The notes under the pieces were generated by a model. That model searched no databases. It was not told where the DNA came from and saw nothing but the letters and a program-made list of their open reading frames with translations. 64,000 nt of DNA, from assembly GCF_040144835.1 (NCBI RefSeq), contig NZ_CP151632.1, forward strand, positions 434,001-498,000, given 5' to 3'. Below, piece by piece: positions 1 to 9,086 of the stretch. This stretch comes from Microbacterium sp. LWS13-1.2 (GTDB taxonomy: Bacteria > Actinomycetota > Actinomycetes > Actinomycetales > Microbacteriaceae). Positions within the stretch are counted from its first letter, which is position 1, and each line of letters opens with the position of its first letter. A program made the position numbers and the translations under genes.

Positions 1-107
1 GGTGCGACATTGAACGAGGGCTCGGGCAGGTCGTCGCCCTCGACGTCCACACGCAGCACCCCGACGAGCTCGGGACCGGCACTGGCCACTACGAAGCGTC
101 CGCACAT
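1..107 (-). CDS. SRAP-domain protein (SOS response-associated peptidase), N-terminal part only
   Basis: The reading frame begins with ATG at 107 and runs off the window edge, giving about 35 residues. It opens with Met-Cys-Gly-Arg-Phe, the signature start of the SRAP family (YedK/HMCES). In that family Met1 is removed and Cys2 forms a thiazolidine crosslink with abasic sites in single-stranded DNA. The segment also shows a Phe-Asn-Val-Ala-Pro stretch that matches the conserved Asn-containing motif near residue 35. A TAGGCT -10 box lies six bases before the ATG, so the mRNA is probably leaderless. The family call is sound from the N-terminus alone; nothing can be said about the rest. Confidence 0.8.
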   Translation of the reverse strand, partial: MCGRFVVASAGPELVGVLRVDVEGDDLPEPSFNVA

Positions 108-113
108 GACGCC

Positions 114-119
114 AGCCTA
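114..119 (-). promoter_or_regulatory. -10 box of the SRAP gene (leaderless)
   Basis: TAGGCT on the minus strand ends exactly six bases before the ATG at 107. There is no room for a ribosome binding site, so translation probably starts at the mRNA 5' end. No convincing -35 box was seen. Confidence 0.55.
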
Positions 120-135
120 CGTGCGGGCTGCGACG

Positions 136-1191
136 TCAGAGGGTCGCGGTGCCGGTGCTTCCCAGCACGCCGACACCCTCGAGCCGCTCCAGGAGGCCGG
201 CGCCGTCGTTGTCGCTCACCCAGGGCACTTCGGCCGCGGCGTGGTCGTTGACGGCGGTGCGTCCGCCCGCGAGGACGGCCTCGGCGGGGGAGAGGCGCCG
301 GATGGCGACCGCGACCACTCGCGAGGGGTGCTCGTCGGTGAAGGTCGTGTAGATGGCGTCGTCGTGCTGGCCGTCGTCGCCGATCAGGAGCCACCGCACG
401 TCCGGGAACTCTTCGGCGAGGCGCCGGAGGTTCGACAGCTTGTGCGCCCGGCCGCTGCGGAACCACCGGTCGTGGGTGGGCCCCCAGTCGGTGAGCAGGA
501 GCGCACCCGGCGGGAAGACGTGGCGGCTCAGGAACCGCATCAGCGTCGGGGCGATGTTCCAGGCGCCGGTCGACAGGTAGACCAGTGGCGCTCCCGGGTT
601 CTCGCGGACGACGCGTTCCATCAGCACGGCCATGCCCGGAACGGGCTGGCGCGCGTGCTCGTCGACGACGAAGGAGTTCCAGGCCGCCAGCAGAGGACGG
701 GGGATGGCGGTGACCATCACGGTGTCGTCGACATCCGACACGATGCCGAACCGCACGTCGGGCGCGACGACGAACGCGCGCGTCTCGACCGGCTCACCGC
801 CTTCGACCGTCATCGTGAACGTCTGCCATCCGGGCTCCAGCGCCGCCGGCAGTCGCGTGTCGATGACCCCTCCGCGGTCGGCGACGACCTCGTGCTCGAC
901 CCCCGCGATGGTGACCGTGACCTGCGCGTAGCCGATCGGAACGGCCACGAAACTGCGCCAGCCGCGCACCCCGGCATACTCGCCGCCCTCGGAGACCTTC
1001 GCCGGCGGCACGATCATGACGCGACCCAGCACGCGGACCCAGCCCGGACCGCCGTATCCGGGGAACGGTGTCACCGTGGGCTTCTGGCCCCGCCGGCGCG
1101 CACGTCGCTCCCGCCACGCGTGGAACCGGTACTCCAGGCGAGCGAACCACAGAACCTTGGCGCGCACGGGCTGGGGATCCGTCTGGGGCAT
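136..1191 (-). CDS. App1-like phosphatidate phosphatase family protein (DUF2183)
   Basis: This 351-residue protein carries the App1/DUF2183 hallmark Asp-Val-Asp-Asp-Thr at residues 153-157, a HAD-type DxDxT nucleophile motif. Other conserved elements follow: a Leu-Ser-Thr-Gly stretch near 205, a Leu-Thr-Asp-Trp-Gly stretch, a lysine-containing His-Lys segment and a late Gly-Asp-Asp-Gly-Gln motif. Yeast App1 is a magnesium-dependent phosphatidate phosphatase. The bacterial substrate is not established, so only the family is claimed. No signal peptide is seen; the N-terminus is Arg-rich. The gene starts four bases after the DedA stop and probably shares its leaderless promoter, suggesting both act in membrane lipid turnover (inference). 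Confidence 0.75.
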   Translation of the reverse strand: MPQTDPQPVRAKVLWFARLEYRFHAWRERRARRRGQKPTVTPFPGYGGPGWVRVLGRVMIVPPAKVSEGGEYAGVRGWRSFVAVPIGYAQVTVTIAGVEHEVVADRGGVIDTRLPAALEPGWQTFTMTVEGGEPVETRAFVVAPDVRFGIVSDVDDTVMVTAIPRPLLAAWNSFVVDEHARQPVPGMAVLMERVVRENPGAPLVYLSTGAWNIAPTLMRFLSRHVFPPGALLLTDWGPTHDRWFRSGRAHKLSNLRRLAEEFPDVRWLLIGDDGQHDDAIYTTFTDEHPSRVVAVAIRRLSPAEAVLAGGRTAVNDHAAAEVPWVSDNDGAGLLERLEGVGVLGSTGTATL

Positions 1192-1195
1192 CCCC

Positions 1196-1873
1196 TCAGT
1201 CTTTCACGTCCGCCACGGAGGCCTCGTCCGGACCCTCGTGGTCGAGGTGCTTGCGCTCGGCCCGTTCGATGACCTTCTTGCTCACGAACACGAGCCCCAG
1301 GAACAGCACGATGATGCCGACGAAGATGTATCCCGCGTAGTGGAGCTGGTCGGCGAGCTCGCGGTACGTGCCGGCGGCGAGGGCCGCCACCGAGATGTAG
1401 AGGGTCGACCAGATCACGCACGCGGGGATCGTCCACGCAAGAAAGCGCCGATACGGATAGCCGCTCATGCCGACCGTCAGCGGCACCAGCGAGTGCAGGA
1501 CCGGGAGGAATCGCGAGATGAAGATCGCGGGACCCCCACGGCGGCGCAGGTACCGCTCAGAGCGCTCCCAGTTCGCCTCCCCGATCCGGCGGCCCAGGCG
1601 CGAGTGCTGGATCTTCGGGCCGAGGAACCGGCCGAGCCAGAAGCCGATGCTCTCGCCGATGAGGGCGCCCACCACGACCGCGACACCCAGCATCACCCCC
1701 TCGAGGGGCGACGCGACGGCCGTGCCGGCGACGATGACGATGGTGTCGCCGGGAACCACGAGCCCGATGAGCACACTGGTCTCGAGCATGATCGCGAAGC
1801 CCGCGAGAAGAGTCCTCAGCACCGGGTCGACGCTCTGCACGGCGTCGAGCAGCCAGGTGAGGAACTCGTTCAC
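1196..1873 (-). CDS. DedA family membrane protein
   Basis: A 225-residue integral membrane protein of the DedA/SNARE-associated (VTT) family. Some members of this family are undecaprenyl-phosphate or phospholipid flippases. It shows hydrophobic segments near residues 15-35, 50-75, 140-170 and 180-205. The family motif lies around residues 118-135: Phe-Ile-Ser-Arg-Phe-Leu-Pro followed by a Gly-Met-Ser-Gly turn. The tail is charged and cytoplasmic. The start is GTG at 1873, with TAGGCT six bases upstream (leaderless). It is the first gene of a two-gene operon with the App1-like phosphatase and is divergent from pabB across only 42 bases. The substrate is unknown. Confidence 0.85.
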   Translation of the reverse strand: MNEFLTWLLDAVQSVDPVLRTLLAGFAIMLETSVLIGLVVPGDTIVIVAGTAVASPLEGVMLGVAVVVGALIGESIGFWLGRFLGPKIQHSRLGRRIGEANWERSERYLRRRGGPAIFISRFLPVLHSLVPLTVGMSGYPYRRFLAWTIPACVIWSTLYISVAALAAGTYRELADQLHYAGYIFVGIIVLFLGLVFVSKKVIERAERKHLDHEGPDEASVADVKD

Positions 1874-1879
1874 GCCACG

Positions 1880-1909
1880 AGCCTAGAGGCCGCCGCGCCC
1901 CTCTAACCT
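1880..1909. promoter_or_regulatory. Back-to-back -10 boxes for DedA (-) and pabB (+)
   Basis: TAGGCT at 1880-1885 (minus strand) and TAACCT at 1904-1909 (plus strand) each end six bases before a start codon. The two boxes are 18 bases apart, so each -35 region must fall on or near the other -10. Both transcripts would be leaderless. Confidence 0.55.
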
Positions 1910-1915
1910 GAGAAC

Positions 1916-3238
1916 ATGTCGCAGAGCCTCGCCGCCGCGCACGTCGCGCAGTGGGTGGATCCGGCATCCGCTTTCGCCGGCGTGTTCGCGCAGGAGACAC
2001 ACGCCTTCTGGCTGGATGCCGGACCCGGCGCCGCCGACGGCTGGAGCTGGATGGGCACCGGCACGCCCGATGACGCGCTACTCGCCACGGCCACCGTGTG
2101 CAGCGGCGAGTCCGGCGACGTCGAAGGACACACCGTCCCGTTCCACGGCGGGTGGGTCGGCTGGACCGGCTACGACGACGCGGCCGCGCGGGCGGGCGCG
2201 CCGTCGTCCCACGACGCCGACGGCGTGCCCCAGGACCTCTGGCTGCGAGTGCGCCGCCTGGTCGCGTTCGACCACGGCGCGCAGCAGATCCACGTCTTCG
2301 CATCGCCGGACGACCTCCCGGGGTTGGCGGCGGCGATCACCGCCGCCTCCGCTCCGCCGCCGGAGCCGGTGCCGGCCCTCTACCGGGGAGTCGCGAGCGC
2401 ACGGCACACACCGGACGAGTACGCGGGGCTCATCGAGCGGTGCCGCGACGCGATTCGCGAGGGCGACGCCTACCAGCTGTGTCTGACGACCCGGTTCGAG
2501 GTCCCGGCATCCGTGGATCCACTCGAGGCGTACGGGCGCCTGCGGCGAGCGACTCCCGCGCACCACGGCGGCTTCGTGCGCTCGGGGGGGATCGCGCTCC
2601 TCAGTGCCAGCCCTGAGCGCTTCCTGCACGTGGCGTCGAGCGGCGACGGCGCCGGCGTCGTCCGCACCCGGCCGATCAAGGGGACGCGGCCGCGCGGCGC
2701 GGATCCGGCGAGCGATGCCGTGCTGGCCGACGAGTTGCGCGCCAGCGAGAAGGAGCGCGCCGAGAACGTCATGATCGTCGACCTCATGCGCAACGACCTC
2801 TCCCGTGTGTGCCTGCCTGGAACCGTCGGCGTCGACGCGCTCCTCCAGGTCGAGTCGTACCCCGCCGTGCATCAGCTCGTCAGCACGGTGTCGGGCCGCC
2901 TGGCACCGGGAACGACGGTGGGCGAGCTGCTCGAGGCGACCTTTCCCGCAGGCTCCATGACGGGAGCCCCCAAGCTCTCGGCGATGACGATCCTGCACGG
3001 TCTCGAAGCGGCGCCGCGCGGCGTGTTCTCGGGCTGCTTCGGCTGGATCGGCGACGACGGCGGGCTCGACCTCGCCATGGTGATCCGCTCGATCGTCGTC
3101 CGTCGCGACAGCGCCTATGTCGGCGCCGGGGGCGGCATCACCTGGCGATCAGATGCCGCCGCCGAGGTCGCCGAGGTCGGCGTCAAGGCGCGCGCGCCCC
3201 TCGCCGCGCTGGGGGCAGCGCTCCCGCCAGGCTGGTGA
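1916..3238 (+). CDS. pabB: Aminodeoxychorismate synthase component I (para-aminobenzoate synthesis)
   Basis: A 440-residue chorismate-binding enzyme of the PabB/TrpE family. It converts chorismate to 4-amino-4-deoxychorismate using ammonia from the glutaminase PabA, for folate synthesis. The C-terminal chorismate domain spans about residues 160-430. It carries Pro-Ile-Lys-Gly-Thr-Arg at 253-258; the lysine (Lys255), in place of the alanine typical of anthranilate synthase, marks PabB. Further motifs are Glu-Asn-Val-Met-Ile-Val-Asp-Leu-Met-Arg-Asn-Asp and Pro-Ala-Gly-Ser-Met-Thr-Gly-Ala-Pro-Lys. There is no fused glutaminase or lyase domain, and pabA and pabC are not in this window. The start is ATG at 1916, six bases after TAACCT. 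Confidence 0.85.
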   Translation: MSQSLAAAHVAQWVDPASAFAGVFAQETHAFWLDAGPGAADGWSWMGTGTPDDALLATATVCSGESGDVEGHTVPFHGGWVGWTGYDDAAARAGAPSSHDADGVPQDLWLRVRRLVAFDHGAQQIHVFASPDDLPGLAAAITAASAPPPEPVPALYRGVASARHTPDEYAGLIERCRDAIREGDAYQLCLTTRFEVPASVDPLEAYGRLRRATPAHHGGFVRSGGIALLSASPERFLHVASSGDGAGVVRTRPIKGTRPRGADPASDAVLADELRASEKERAENVMIVDLMRNDLSRVCLPGTVGVDALLQVESYPAVHQLVSTVSGRLAPGTTVGELLEATFPAGSMTGAPKLSAMTILHGLEAAPRGVFSGCFGWIGDDGGLDLAMVIRSIVVRRDSAYVGAGGGITWRSDAAAEVAEVGVKARAPLAALGAALPPGW

Positions 3239-3299
3239 ACCGCCGTTCCGCTAACCTGGTAGACGCGCTTCGCGCGCTGCGCGCGCTTCCCGGCATCCC

Positions 3300-5900
3300 A
3301 TGATTGGTTCTTCCCTCGTGAGTCACACCGACACCTCCGTCACCTCTGCGCCCGCTGAGGGCTACGACGCGTACTCGATCCAGCAGAAGTGGCAGGCGCG
3401 CTGGGCCGAGGCCGACCCGTTCCGCGCCGGCGGGGCCGACGACACGCGTCCGCGGAAGTACGTGCTCGGGATGTTCCCGTACCCGTCGGGCGACCTGCAC
3501 ATGGGGCACGCCGAGAGCTACGCCTACGTCGACATCGTGGCGCGGTTCTGGCGCCACCGCGGCTACAACGTGCTGAACCCGATCGGATGGGACTCGTTCG
3601 GCCTGCCCGCTGAGAACGCGGCCATCCAGCGCGGCGCCGACCCGCGCGAGTGGACCTACGCGAACATCGAGCAGCACAAGAAGAGCTTCCGCGAGTACGG
3701 CTCGTCGTACGACTGGAGCCGCATCCTCCACACCAGCGACCCGGAGTACTACCACTGGAACCAGTGGCTGTTCCAGCGCCTCTACGAGCGCGGGCTGGCG
3801 TACCGCAAGGAGAGCCCGGTCAACTGGTGCCCCAACGACCAGACCGTGCTCGCCAACGAGCAGGTCGTCGACGGACACTGCGAGCGGTGCGGCGCGGAGG
3901 TGATCAAGAAGAAGCTCACGCAGTGGTACTTCAAGATCACCGAGTACGCGGACCGGCTGCTGGACGATCTCAACCAGCTCGAGGGGTTCTGGCCCCAGAA
4001 GGTCATCCGCATGCAGCGGAACTGGATCGGCCGCTCGGTGGGCGCCGATATCGACTTCGAGATCGAGGGCCGCGCCGACAAGGTCACGGTCTTCTCGACG
4101 CGCCCTGACACGCTGCACGGCGCGACCTTCATGGTCGTCGCCCCCGACAGCGACCTGGCCGCCGAACTGGCCGCCGGCTCGTCGGCGGAGGTGCGCATGC
4201 GCTTCCAGGACTACCTCGAGAGCGTCCAGCGCGAGACCGAGATTGAGCGCCAGAGCACCGACCGCCCCAAGACCGGCGTCTTCCTCGACCGGTTCGCGAT
4301 CAACCCCATCAACGGCGACCGCCTGCCGATCTGGGCCGCCGACTACGTGCTCGCCGACTACGGCCACGGCGCCGTGATGGCCGTCCCCGCGCACGATCAG
4401 CGCGACCTCGACTTCGCCCGCGCCTTCGACCTTCCGGTCAAGGTCGTGGTCGACACCACCGCGCCGATCACCGGCGCCATCCCGGTCATCGAGCTCGACG
4501 ACGACGGAGTGCCGATCGATCCCGGCCCGCTCGATTCGCTGTCCGAGATCGATCCCGCCCGCACCGGTATCGCGCTCACCGGCGAGGGCCGGCTGATCAA
4601 CTCCGGCTCGCTCGACGGCCTGTCGAAGCGGAACGCGATCGCGCGCATCATCGAGCAGCTCGCAGCCGCCGGCACGGGCCGCGCGGCGAAGTCCTACCGC
4701 CTGCGCGACTGGCTCATCTCGCGTCAGCGCTTCTGGGGCACCCCGATCCCGATGGTCCACACCGAGGACGGCCACATCGTCCCCGTCCCCGCGGACCAGC
4801 TGCCGCTGCGCCTGCCCGACGCGCAGGGGCTCGACCTCGCGCCGAAGGGGACGTCGCCGCTCGGCGGCGCGACCGAGTGGATGCAGACGACCGACCCCGA
4901 GACGGGCGAGTCCGCCCTGCGCGACCCCGACACGATGGACACATTCGTCGACAGCTCGTGGTACTTCCTGCGGTTCCTCGCGCCGAAGGACACCGACGAG
5001 GCGTTCTCGTCGCGCGAGGCGGACCGCTGGGCGCCGGTCGATTCGTACATCGGCGGCGTCGAGCACGCGATCCTGCACCTGCTGTACGCGCGCTTCATCA
5101 CCAAGGTCCTCTTCGACATGGGGCTGATCGACTTCACCGAGCCCTTCTCCAGCCTGATCAACCAGGGCATGGTCCTCCTGGACGGCTCGAAGATGTCGAA
5201 GTCCAAGGGCAACCTGGTCGAGTTCGCGTCGAGCATGGTCGATCCGGGCGCCGACGCCGTGCGCGTCGCGATCGCCTTCGCCGGCCCGGTCGAGGACGAC
5301 ATCAACTGGGAGGACGTGTCGACCACCGGGGCCCAGAAGTTCCTGGCGCGCGCGTGGCGCGTGGCCACGGATGTCACGAGCGACCCCGACGTCGTCTGGG
5401 CGGAGGGCGATGCGTCGCTGCGCCGCGTGACGCACCGCCTGCTCGCGGACGCTCCCGGCCTCGTCGAGCAGACGAAGTTCAACGTCGTCGTGGCGCGCCT
5501 CATGGAACTCGTCAACGCGACGCGCAAGGTGATCGACACCGGCGCGGGCCCGGCGGACCCTGCGGTGCGCGAGGCCGCCGAGGCCACTGCGATGATCCTC
5601 GATCTGTTCGCGCCGCATCTGGCGGAGGAGATGTGGCAAATCCTCGGCTACGACGGCTTCGTCGGCCTCGTCCCGTGGCGCAACGCCGACCCGACTCTGC
5701 TCGTCGAGGAGAGCGTGACGGCGATCGTCCAGGTCGACGGCAAGGTGCGCGGAACCCTGCAGGTCGCCGCCCGCATCGATGCTGCGGAGCTCGAGCGTCT
5801 CGCGCGCGCGGACGCGAAGGTCCTCCGTGCCCTCGGCGACCGTGAGATCACGCGCACCGTCGTGCGGCCGCCCAAGGTCGTGAGCTTCAGCACGCACTGA
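3300..5900 (+). CDS. leuS: Leucyl-tRNA synthetase
   Basis: An 866-residue class Ia aminoacyl-tRNA synthetase that charges tRNA-Leu. The HIGH-type motif His-Met-Gly-His is at 67-70 after Pro-Tyr-Pro-Ser-Gly-Asp, and Lys-Met-Ser-Lys-Ser is at 631-635. Between them lie the CP1 editing domain (about 225-425, with a Thr-rich segment around residues 250-255) and the Cys-x2-Cys zinc-like ribbon near 173. The C-terminal anticodon-binding and small terminal domains complete a normal length for the family. The ATG at 3300 has no Shine-Dalgarno; GTG at 3318 is an alternative start. A TAACCT -10 box lies at 3252-3257, followed by a GCGC-rich inverted repeat in the short leader. No T-box was found. Confidence 0.97.
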   Translation: MIGSSLVSHTDTSVTSAPAEGYDAYSIQQKWQARWAEADPFRAGGADDTRPRKYVLGMFPYPSGDLHMGHAESYAYVDIVARFWRHRGYNVLNPIGWDSFGLPAENAAIQRGADPREWTYANIEQHKKSFREYGSSYDWSRILHTSDPEYYHWNQWLFQRLYERGLAYRKESPVNWCPNDQTVLANEQVVDGHCERCGAEVIKKKLTQWYFKITEYADRLLDDLNQLEGFWPQKVIRMQRNWIGRSVGADIDFEIEGRADKVTVFSTRPDTLHGATFMVVAPDSDLAAELAAGSSAEVRMRFQDYLESVQRETEIERQSTDRPKTGVFLDRFAINPINGDRLPIWAADYVLADYGHGAVMAVPAHDQRDLDFARAFDLPVKVVVDTTAPITGAIPVIELDDDGVPIDPGPLDSLSEIDPARTGIALTGEGRLINSGSLDGLSKRNAIARIIEQLAAAGTGRAAKSYRLRDWLISRQRFWGTPIPMVHTEDGHIVPVPADQLPLRLPDAQGLDLAPKGTSPLGGATEWMQTTDPETGESALRDPDTMDTFVDSSWYFLRFLAPKDTDEAFSSREADRWAPVDSYIGGVEHAILHLLYARFITKVLFDMGLIDFTEPFSSLINQGMVLLDGSKMSKSKGNLVEFASSMVDPGADAVRVAIAFAGPVEDDINWEDVSTTGAQKFLARAWRVATDVTSDPDVVWAEGDASLRRVTHRLLADAPGLVEQTKFNVVVARLMELVNATRKVIDTGAGPADPAVREAAEATAMILDLFAPHLAEEMWQILGYDGFVGLVPWRNADPTLLVEESVTAIVQVDGKVRGTLQVAARIDAAELERLARADAKVLRALGDREITRTVVRPPKVVSFSTH

Positions 5901-5991
5901 CCCTCCTCCCCAGGAAGGTCGCGCCGGGGAAAGTCCACATCCCAGCGCCAGCGCGCCGACCGGCTGCGACCGGCCGCTTAGCGTGAGTCCG

Positions 5992-6606
5992 GTGACAGCC
6001 GGTGACCGCGACGAGCCGCCCGCGGGCCATCCCTCCGCGGCGCGGCGTCGTATCGGGATCGGCGCCGTCGTCGTGCTGGTGATCGCGGCGCTGGCGATCA
6101 CGGTCGGCATCGGCATCCTGCGCGGTGCGCTGGCGCCGGTCGACGCGGTCGTCGTCGACCAGACGCCGGCCGCGACCGCCACGACCAGGGCCGACCTCTA
6201 CGTGCACGTGTCGGGAGCGGTGCGCGTTCCTGGACTGTACGTGCTGCCCGCCGGCGCCCGCGTCGTCGATGCCGTCGCTGCGGCGGGCGGCTTCGCCGAC
6301 GACGCCGACCGCGACGCGGTGAACCTCGCGCGGACGCTCGACGACGGCGAACAGCTGCCCGTGCCCCGCGAGGGCGAGGCGCCGGTCGGCGCGCCTGCCG
6401 CTGCACCCGCTGACGGTCGGGTCGACCTCAATACCGCGGATGCTGCGCTGCTCGAGACGCTGCCACGCATCGGGCCCGCCCTCGCCGAGCGCATTCTCGC
6501 GTGGCGCGACGACAACGGCGGCTTCACCAGCATCGAAGACCTCCTCGCCGTGCCGGGCATCGGCGACAAGATGCTGGAGTCCCTCCGCGACCTCGTGACG
6601 GTGTGA
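5992..6606 (+). CDS. comEA: Competence protein ComEA (DNA-binding, SLBB plus helix-hairpin-helix)
   Basis: A membrane-anchored DNA receptor of the DNA-uptake machinery, about 204 residues. After a short charged N-terminus there is one membrane segment (about residues 20-42). An SLBB domain follows (Val-His-Val-Ser-Gly-Ala-Val-Arg-Val-Pro-Gly, about 70-120). The C-terminus holds two helix-hairpin-helix units: Leu-Asn-Thr-Ala-Asp-Ala, Leu-Pro-Arg-Ile-Gly-Pro-Ala-Leu-Ala, and Val-Pro-Gly-Ile-Gly-Asp. GTG at 5992 is preferred because a TAGCGT -10 box (5979-5984) ends seven bases upstream. An in-frame GTG at 5983 overlaps that box. comEC begins two bases after its stop codon region, so the two genes form an operon. 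Confidence 0.9.
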   Translation: MTAGDRDEPPAGHPSAARRRIGIGAVVVLVIAALAITVGIGILRGALAPVDAVVVDQTPAATATTRADLYVHVSGAVRVPGLYVLPAGARVVDAVAAAGGFADDADRDAVNLARTLDDGEQLPVPREGEAPVGAPAAAPADGRVDLNTADAALLETLPRIGPALAERILAWRDDNGGFTSIEDLLAVPGIGDKMLESLRDLVTV

Positions 6607-6607
6607 G

Positions 6608-8998
6608 GTGCCGCGCGCTGCGGCACTCAGACTGGTACCCGTCGCGGCACTCTGCTGGGCGGCGGCCGGTGCTGCGACACTCGCTCCCGCCGTCGCGCCC
6701 TGGATCGCCCTCGCTCTGTGGGTGATCGTCGCGCTGGCCGCCGTCGCCGTCCTGACCCTGAGCGTCCGTGCGGGGTCCCGGCCCCCTCGCTCTGCGCGGG
6801 GGCCGGGACTGCTCCGGATGCCGCACAACGCGCTGCGCCGTGCCCTGGTCGTCACGGTGCTCGCCGCCGCCGCATCCGCGGCAGCCGCCTCCCATGTCGC
6901 CTGGACCCAGCCTGAGCGCGCGAGCATCGCCGATCTGGCGCTCGACGGCGGACGTGCCGTCGACGTGCGCGCGCAGGTCGTCGGGAAGGTCGAGCGCCGT
7001 GCCGACGGCACGCTCGCGTTCGATGCTCGTGCCTCGCAGTTCGCGACCGGCACCGAGACGCATGCGGCCGACGTCGAGATCACCGTGCGCGTCGCCATCG
7101 ACGACGTGGATCGTCTCGGGCAGCTCGACGTCGGCGCCGCGGTCGACGCCCGCGGCACAGCGGCACCCGGCCGTCCCGCCGAGCGGTCGGTGATCGTGGT
7201 GTGGGCCTCCCGCGGCGTCGACGTCGTGCACGCACCGGAGGGTCCCACCGCCGTGGCCGCGGGCCTGCGCCACGGGCTCCTCCGCGCCGTGGCAGGGCTG
7301 CCCGGCGTGGGCGCCGGCCTCGTGCCGGGTCTGGCGGTCGGCGACACCTCGATCGTATCGCCGGCGCTCGACGCGGCGATGAAGGCGGCGTCGCTGTCGC
7401 ACCTCACGGCCGTGTCGGGCGCGAACTGCGCGCTCGTCGTCGGCATGGCCTTCGCCCTGGCCGCGGCATGCGGTGCTTCCCGGGGTCTGCGCGTCGCGAG
7501 CGGTCTCGCGGTGCTCGTGGGCTTCGTGGTGCTCGTCACGCCGGAGCCCAGCGTGATCCGCGCCGCCGCCATGGCCGCCATCGCGATGCTCGCGGTGCTG
7601 CTCGGGCGTGCCGGGGTCGGCATCGCGCTCCTTTCCACGGCCGTGACGGTGCTGCTGGTCATCGATCCGTGGCTCGCGGCCTCGCTCGGCTTCGCGCTCT
7701 CGGCCGCCGCAACGGCCGCCTTGCTGCTGTGCGCGCGGCCGCTCGCTGCAGGCCTCGCTCGCGCCGTTCCCCGCCCCCTCGCGCTGGCGGTGGCCGTGCC
7801 GCTCGCCGCCCAGCTCGCGTGCGGACCCCTGCTGATCCTCATCGAGCCGACTGTTCCCGTATACGGTGTGCTCGCGAACCTCCTGGCAGGTCCCGCGGCG
7901 CCGGTGGCGACGGTGCTCGGCCTCGCCGCATGCCTTGCCGCACCACTCCCGTGGCTGCAGTCCGGTCTGGCGGCTCTCGCGTGGGTGCCGGCATCCTGGA
8001 TCGCCGCGACCGCGACCACGACCGCCGGCCTGCCCGGCGACGCGCTGCCCTGGCTCGAAGGGTGGCCGGGAGCGGCGGCCCTGGCGATCCTCGGGCTCGC
8101 GATCGGGCTCGTCATCGCACGGGGACGCGGCGGGTCGCGCGCACAGTGGCTGGCTCGGGCCGGATCCGTCTGCCTCGTGGCTGTGGTCACCGGCGCGGCG
8201 CTGGGCGCAGGCGCGCTCAGCTCGATCGCCGGCCGGTGGACGCTGCCCCGCGACTGGGCGGTGCTCGCCTGCGACGTCGGCCAGGGCGACGCGGTGCTGC
8301 TCCGCTCGGCCGGCGCCGTCGCGCTCATCGACACGGGGCCCGATCCCGAGCCACTCGCCGCCTGTCTCTCCCGCGCCGGGATCGAGCGCATCGACCTGCT
8401 CGTGCTCACCCACTACGACCTGGACCACATCGGCGGACTCGCCGCCGTGCGCGGCCGGGTCGGCACCGTCCTCCACGGTCCCGGCGACGCCGAGGGCAGG
8501 GCCCAGATCACCGCGCTGACGGCGCAGGGAGCGCGGGCGACCGAGGCATCCGCGGGCCTCACCGGCTCGCTCGGCGCGGCCCGGTGGCGTGTGCTCTGGC
8601 CGAAGCCCGGCAGCCGGGCGTTCCCGGAGGGCAACGACGCCAGCGTCGTCGTCGACGTGCGCGGCGGCGGCATCCCGCCCACGCTGGCGCTCGGCGACCT
8701 GTCCGCGTCGCCGCAGCGCGTGCTCACGGCATCCGGCGCGCTCGCCCCGCCGTACGCGATCGTCAAGGTCGCCCATCACGGCAGTGGAGACCAGGATGCC
8801 GCGCTGTACGTCGCCGCCCAGCCCGCCGTGGCGCTCGTCACGGTCGGGACCGACAACGACTACGACCACCCGAGAGAAGAGACGCTCGCGATCCTCGACG
8901 CTGTGGGCGCGCGCATCGCACGCACCGACCAGGCCGGCGCGATCGCGCTCTGGTCGTCGGAAGGAGCCGTCGCGATCTGGCGCGAGCGCGGCGGCTGA
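6608..8998 (+). CDS. comEC: Competence membrane channel/nuclease ComEC
   Basis: A 796-residue polytopic protein that in the ComEC family moves one DNA strand across the membrane. The N-terminal region has two membrane segments and a soluble OB-like domain (about 95-200). The Competence domain follows, with about seven hydrophobic helices (250-540) and the conserved His-Leu-Thr-Ala-Val-Ser-Gly-Ala-Asn stretch. The C-terminus is a metallo-beta-lactamase-like domain. It has Asp-Val-Gly-Gln-Gly-Asp, the metal site His-Tyr-Asp-Leu-Asp-His at 602-607 and a later Val-Ala-His-His-Gly-Ser. All expected metal ligands are present, so the nuclease domain looks intact. The start is GTG at 6608, coupled to comEA. 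Confidence 0.93.
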   Translation: MPRAAALRLVPVAALCWAAAGAATLAPAVAPWIALALWVIVALAAVAVLTLSVRAGSRPPRSARGPGLLRMPHNALRRALVVTVLAAAASAAAASHVAWTQPERASIADLALDGGRAVDVRAQVVGKVERRADGTLAFDARASQFATGTETHAADVEITVRVAIDDVDRLGQLDVGAAVDARGTAAPGRPAERSVIVVWASRGVDVVHAPEGPTAVAAGLRHGLLRAVAGLPGVGAGLVPGLAVGDTSIVSPALDAAMKAASLSHLTAVSGANCALVVGMAFALAAACGASRGLRVASGLAVLVGFVVLVTPEPSVIRAAAMAAIAMLAVLLGRAGVGIALLSTAVTVLLVIDPWLAASLGFALSAAATAALLLCARPLAAGLARAVPRPLALAVAVPLAAQLACGPLLILIEPTVPVYGVLANLLAGPAAPVATVLGLAACLAAPLPWLQSGLAALAWVPASWIAATATTTAGLPGDALPWLEGWPGAAALAILGLAIGLVIARGRGGSRAQWLARAGSVCLVAVVTGAALGAGALSSIAGRWTLPRDWAVLACDVGQGDAVLLRSAGAVALIDTGPDPEPLAACLSRAGIERIDLLVLTHYDLDHIGGLAAVRGRVGTVLHGPGDAEGRAQITALTAQGARATEASAGLTGSLGAARWRVLWPKPGSRAFPEGNDASVVVDVRGGGIPPTLALGDLSASPQRVLTASGALAPPYAIVKVAHHGSGDQDAALYVAAQPAVALVTVGTDNDYDHPREETLAILDAVGARIARTDQAGAIALWSSEGAVAIWRERGG

Positions 8999-9074
8999 GC
9001 GCCGGTGTTCCCGGCGACGCTCACGGCCGCCGCCGCAGCAGCTGCCGCCGACGACCGCCGTCGGTGGTCGTCGG

Positions 9075-9080
9075 TAGGCT
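9075..9080 (+). promoter_or_regulatory. -10 box of holA (leaderless)
   Basis: TAGGCT ends six bases before the ATG at 9087. The intervening bases are purine-rich but too close to act as a normal ribosome binding site. Confidence 0.55.
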
Positions 9081-9086
9081 GGGGGA

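Noticed and set aside
3239..3299. T-box or leader-peptide control of leuS
   Set aside because: The leader is only about 40 bases, without the conserved T-box sequence or a leucine-rich peptide.
5983..5991. GTG at 5983 as the comEA start
   Set aside because: It overlaps the TAGCGT -10 box; the in-frame GTG at 5992 has the seven-base spacing seen for other leaderless genes here.
3183..6182. Very long open frame on the minus strand across leuS
   Set aside because: It is antisense to a complete leucyl-tRNA synthetase and has the Arg/Asp/Val-rich composition of high-GC shadow frames.
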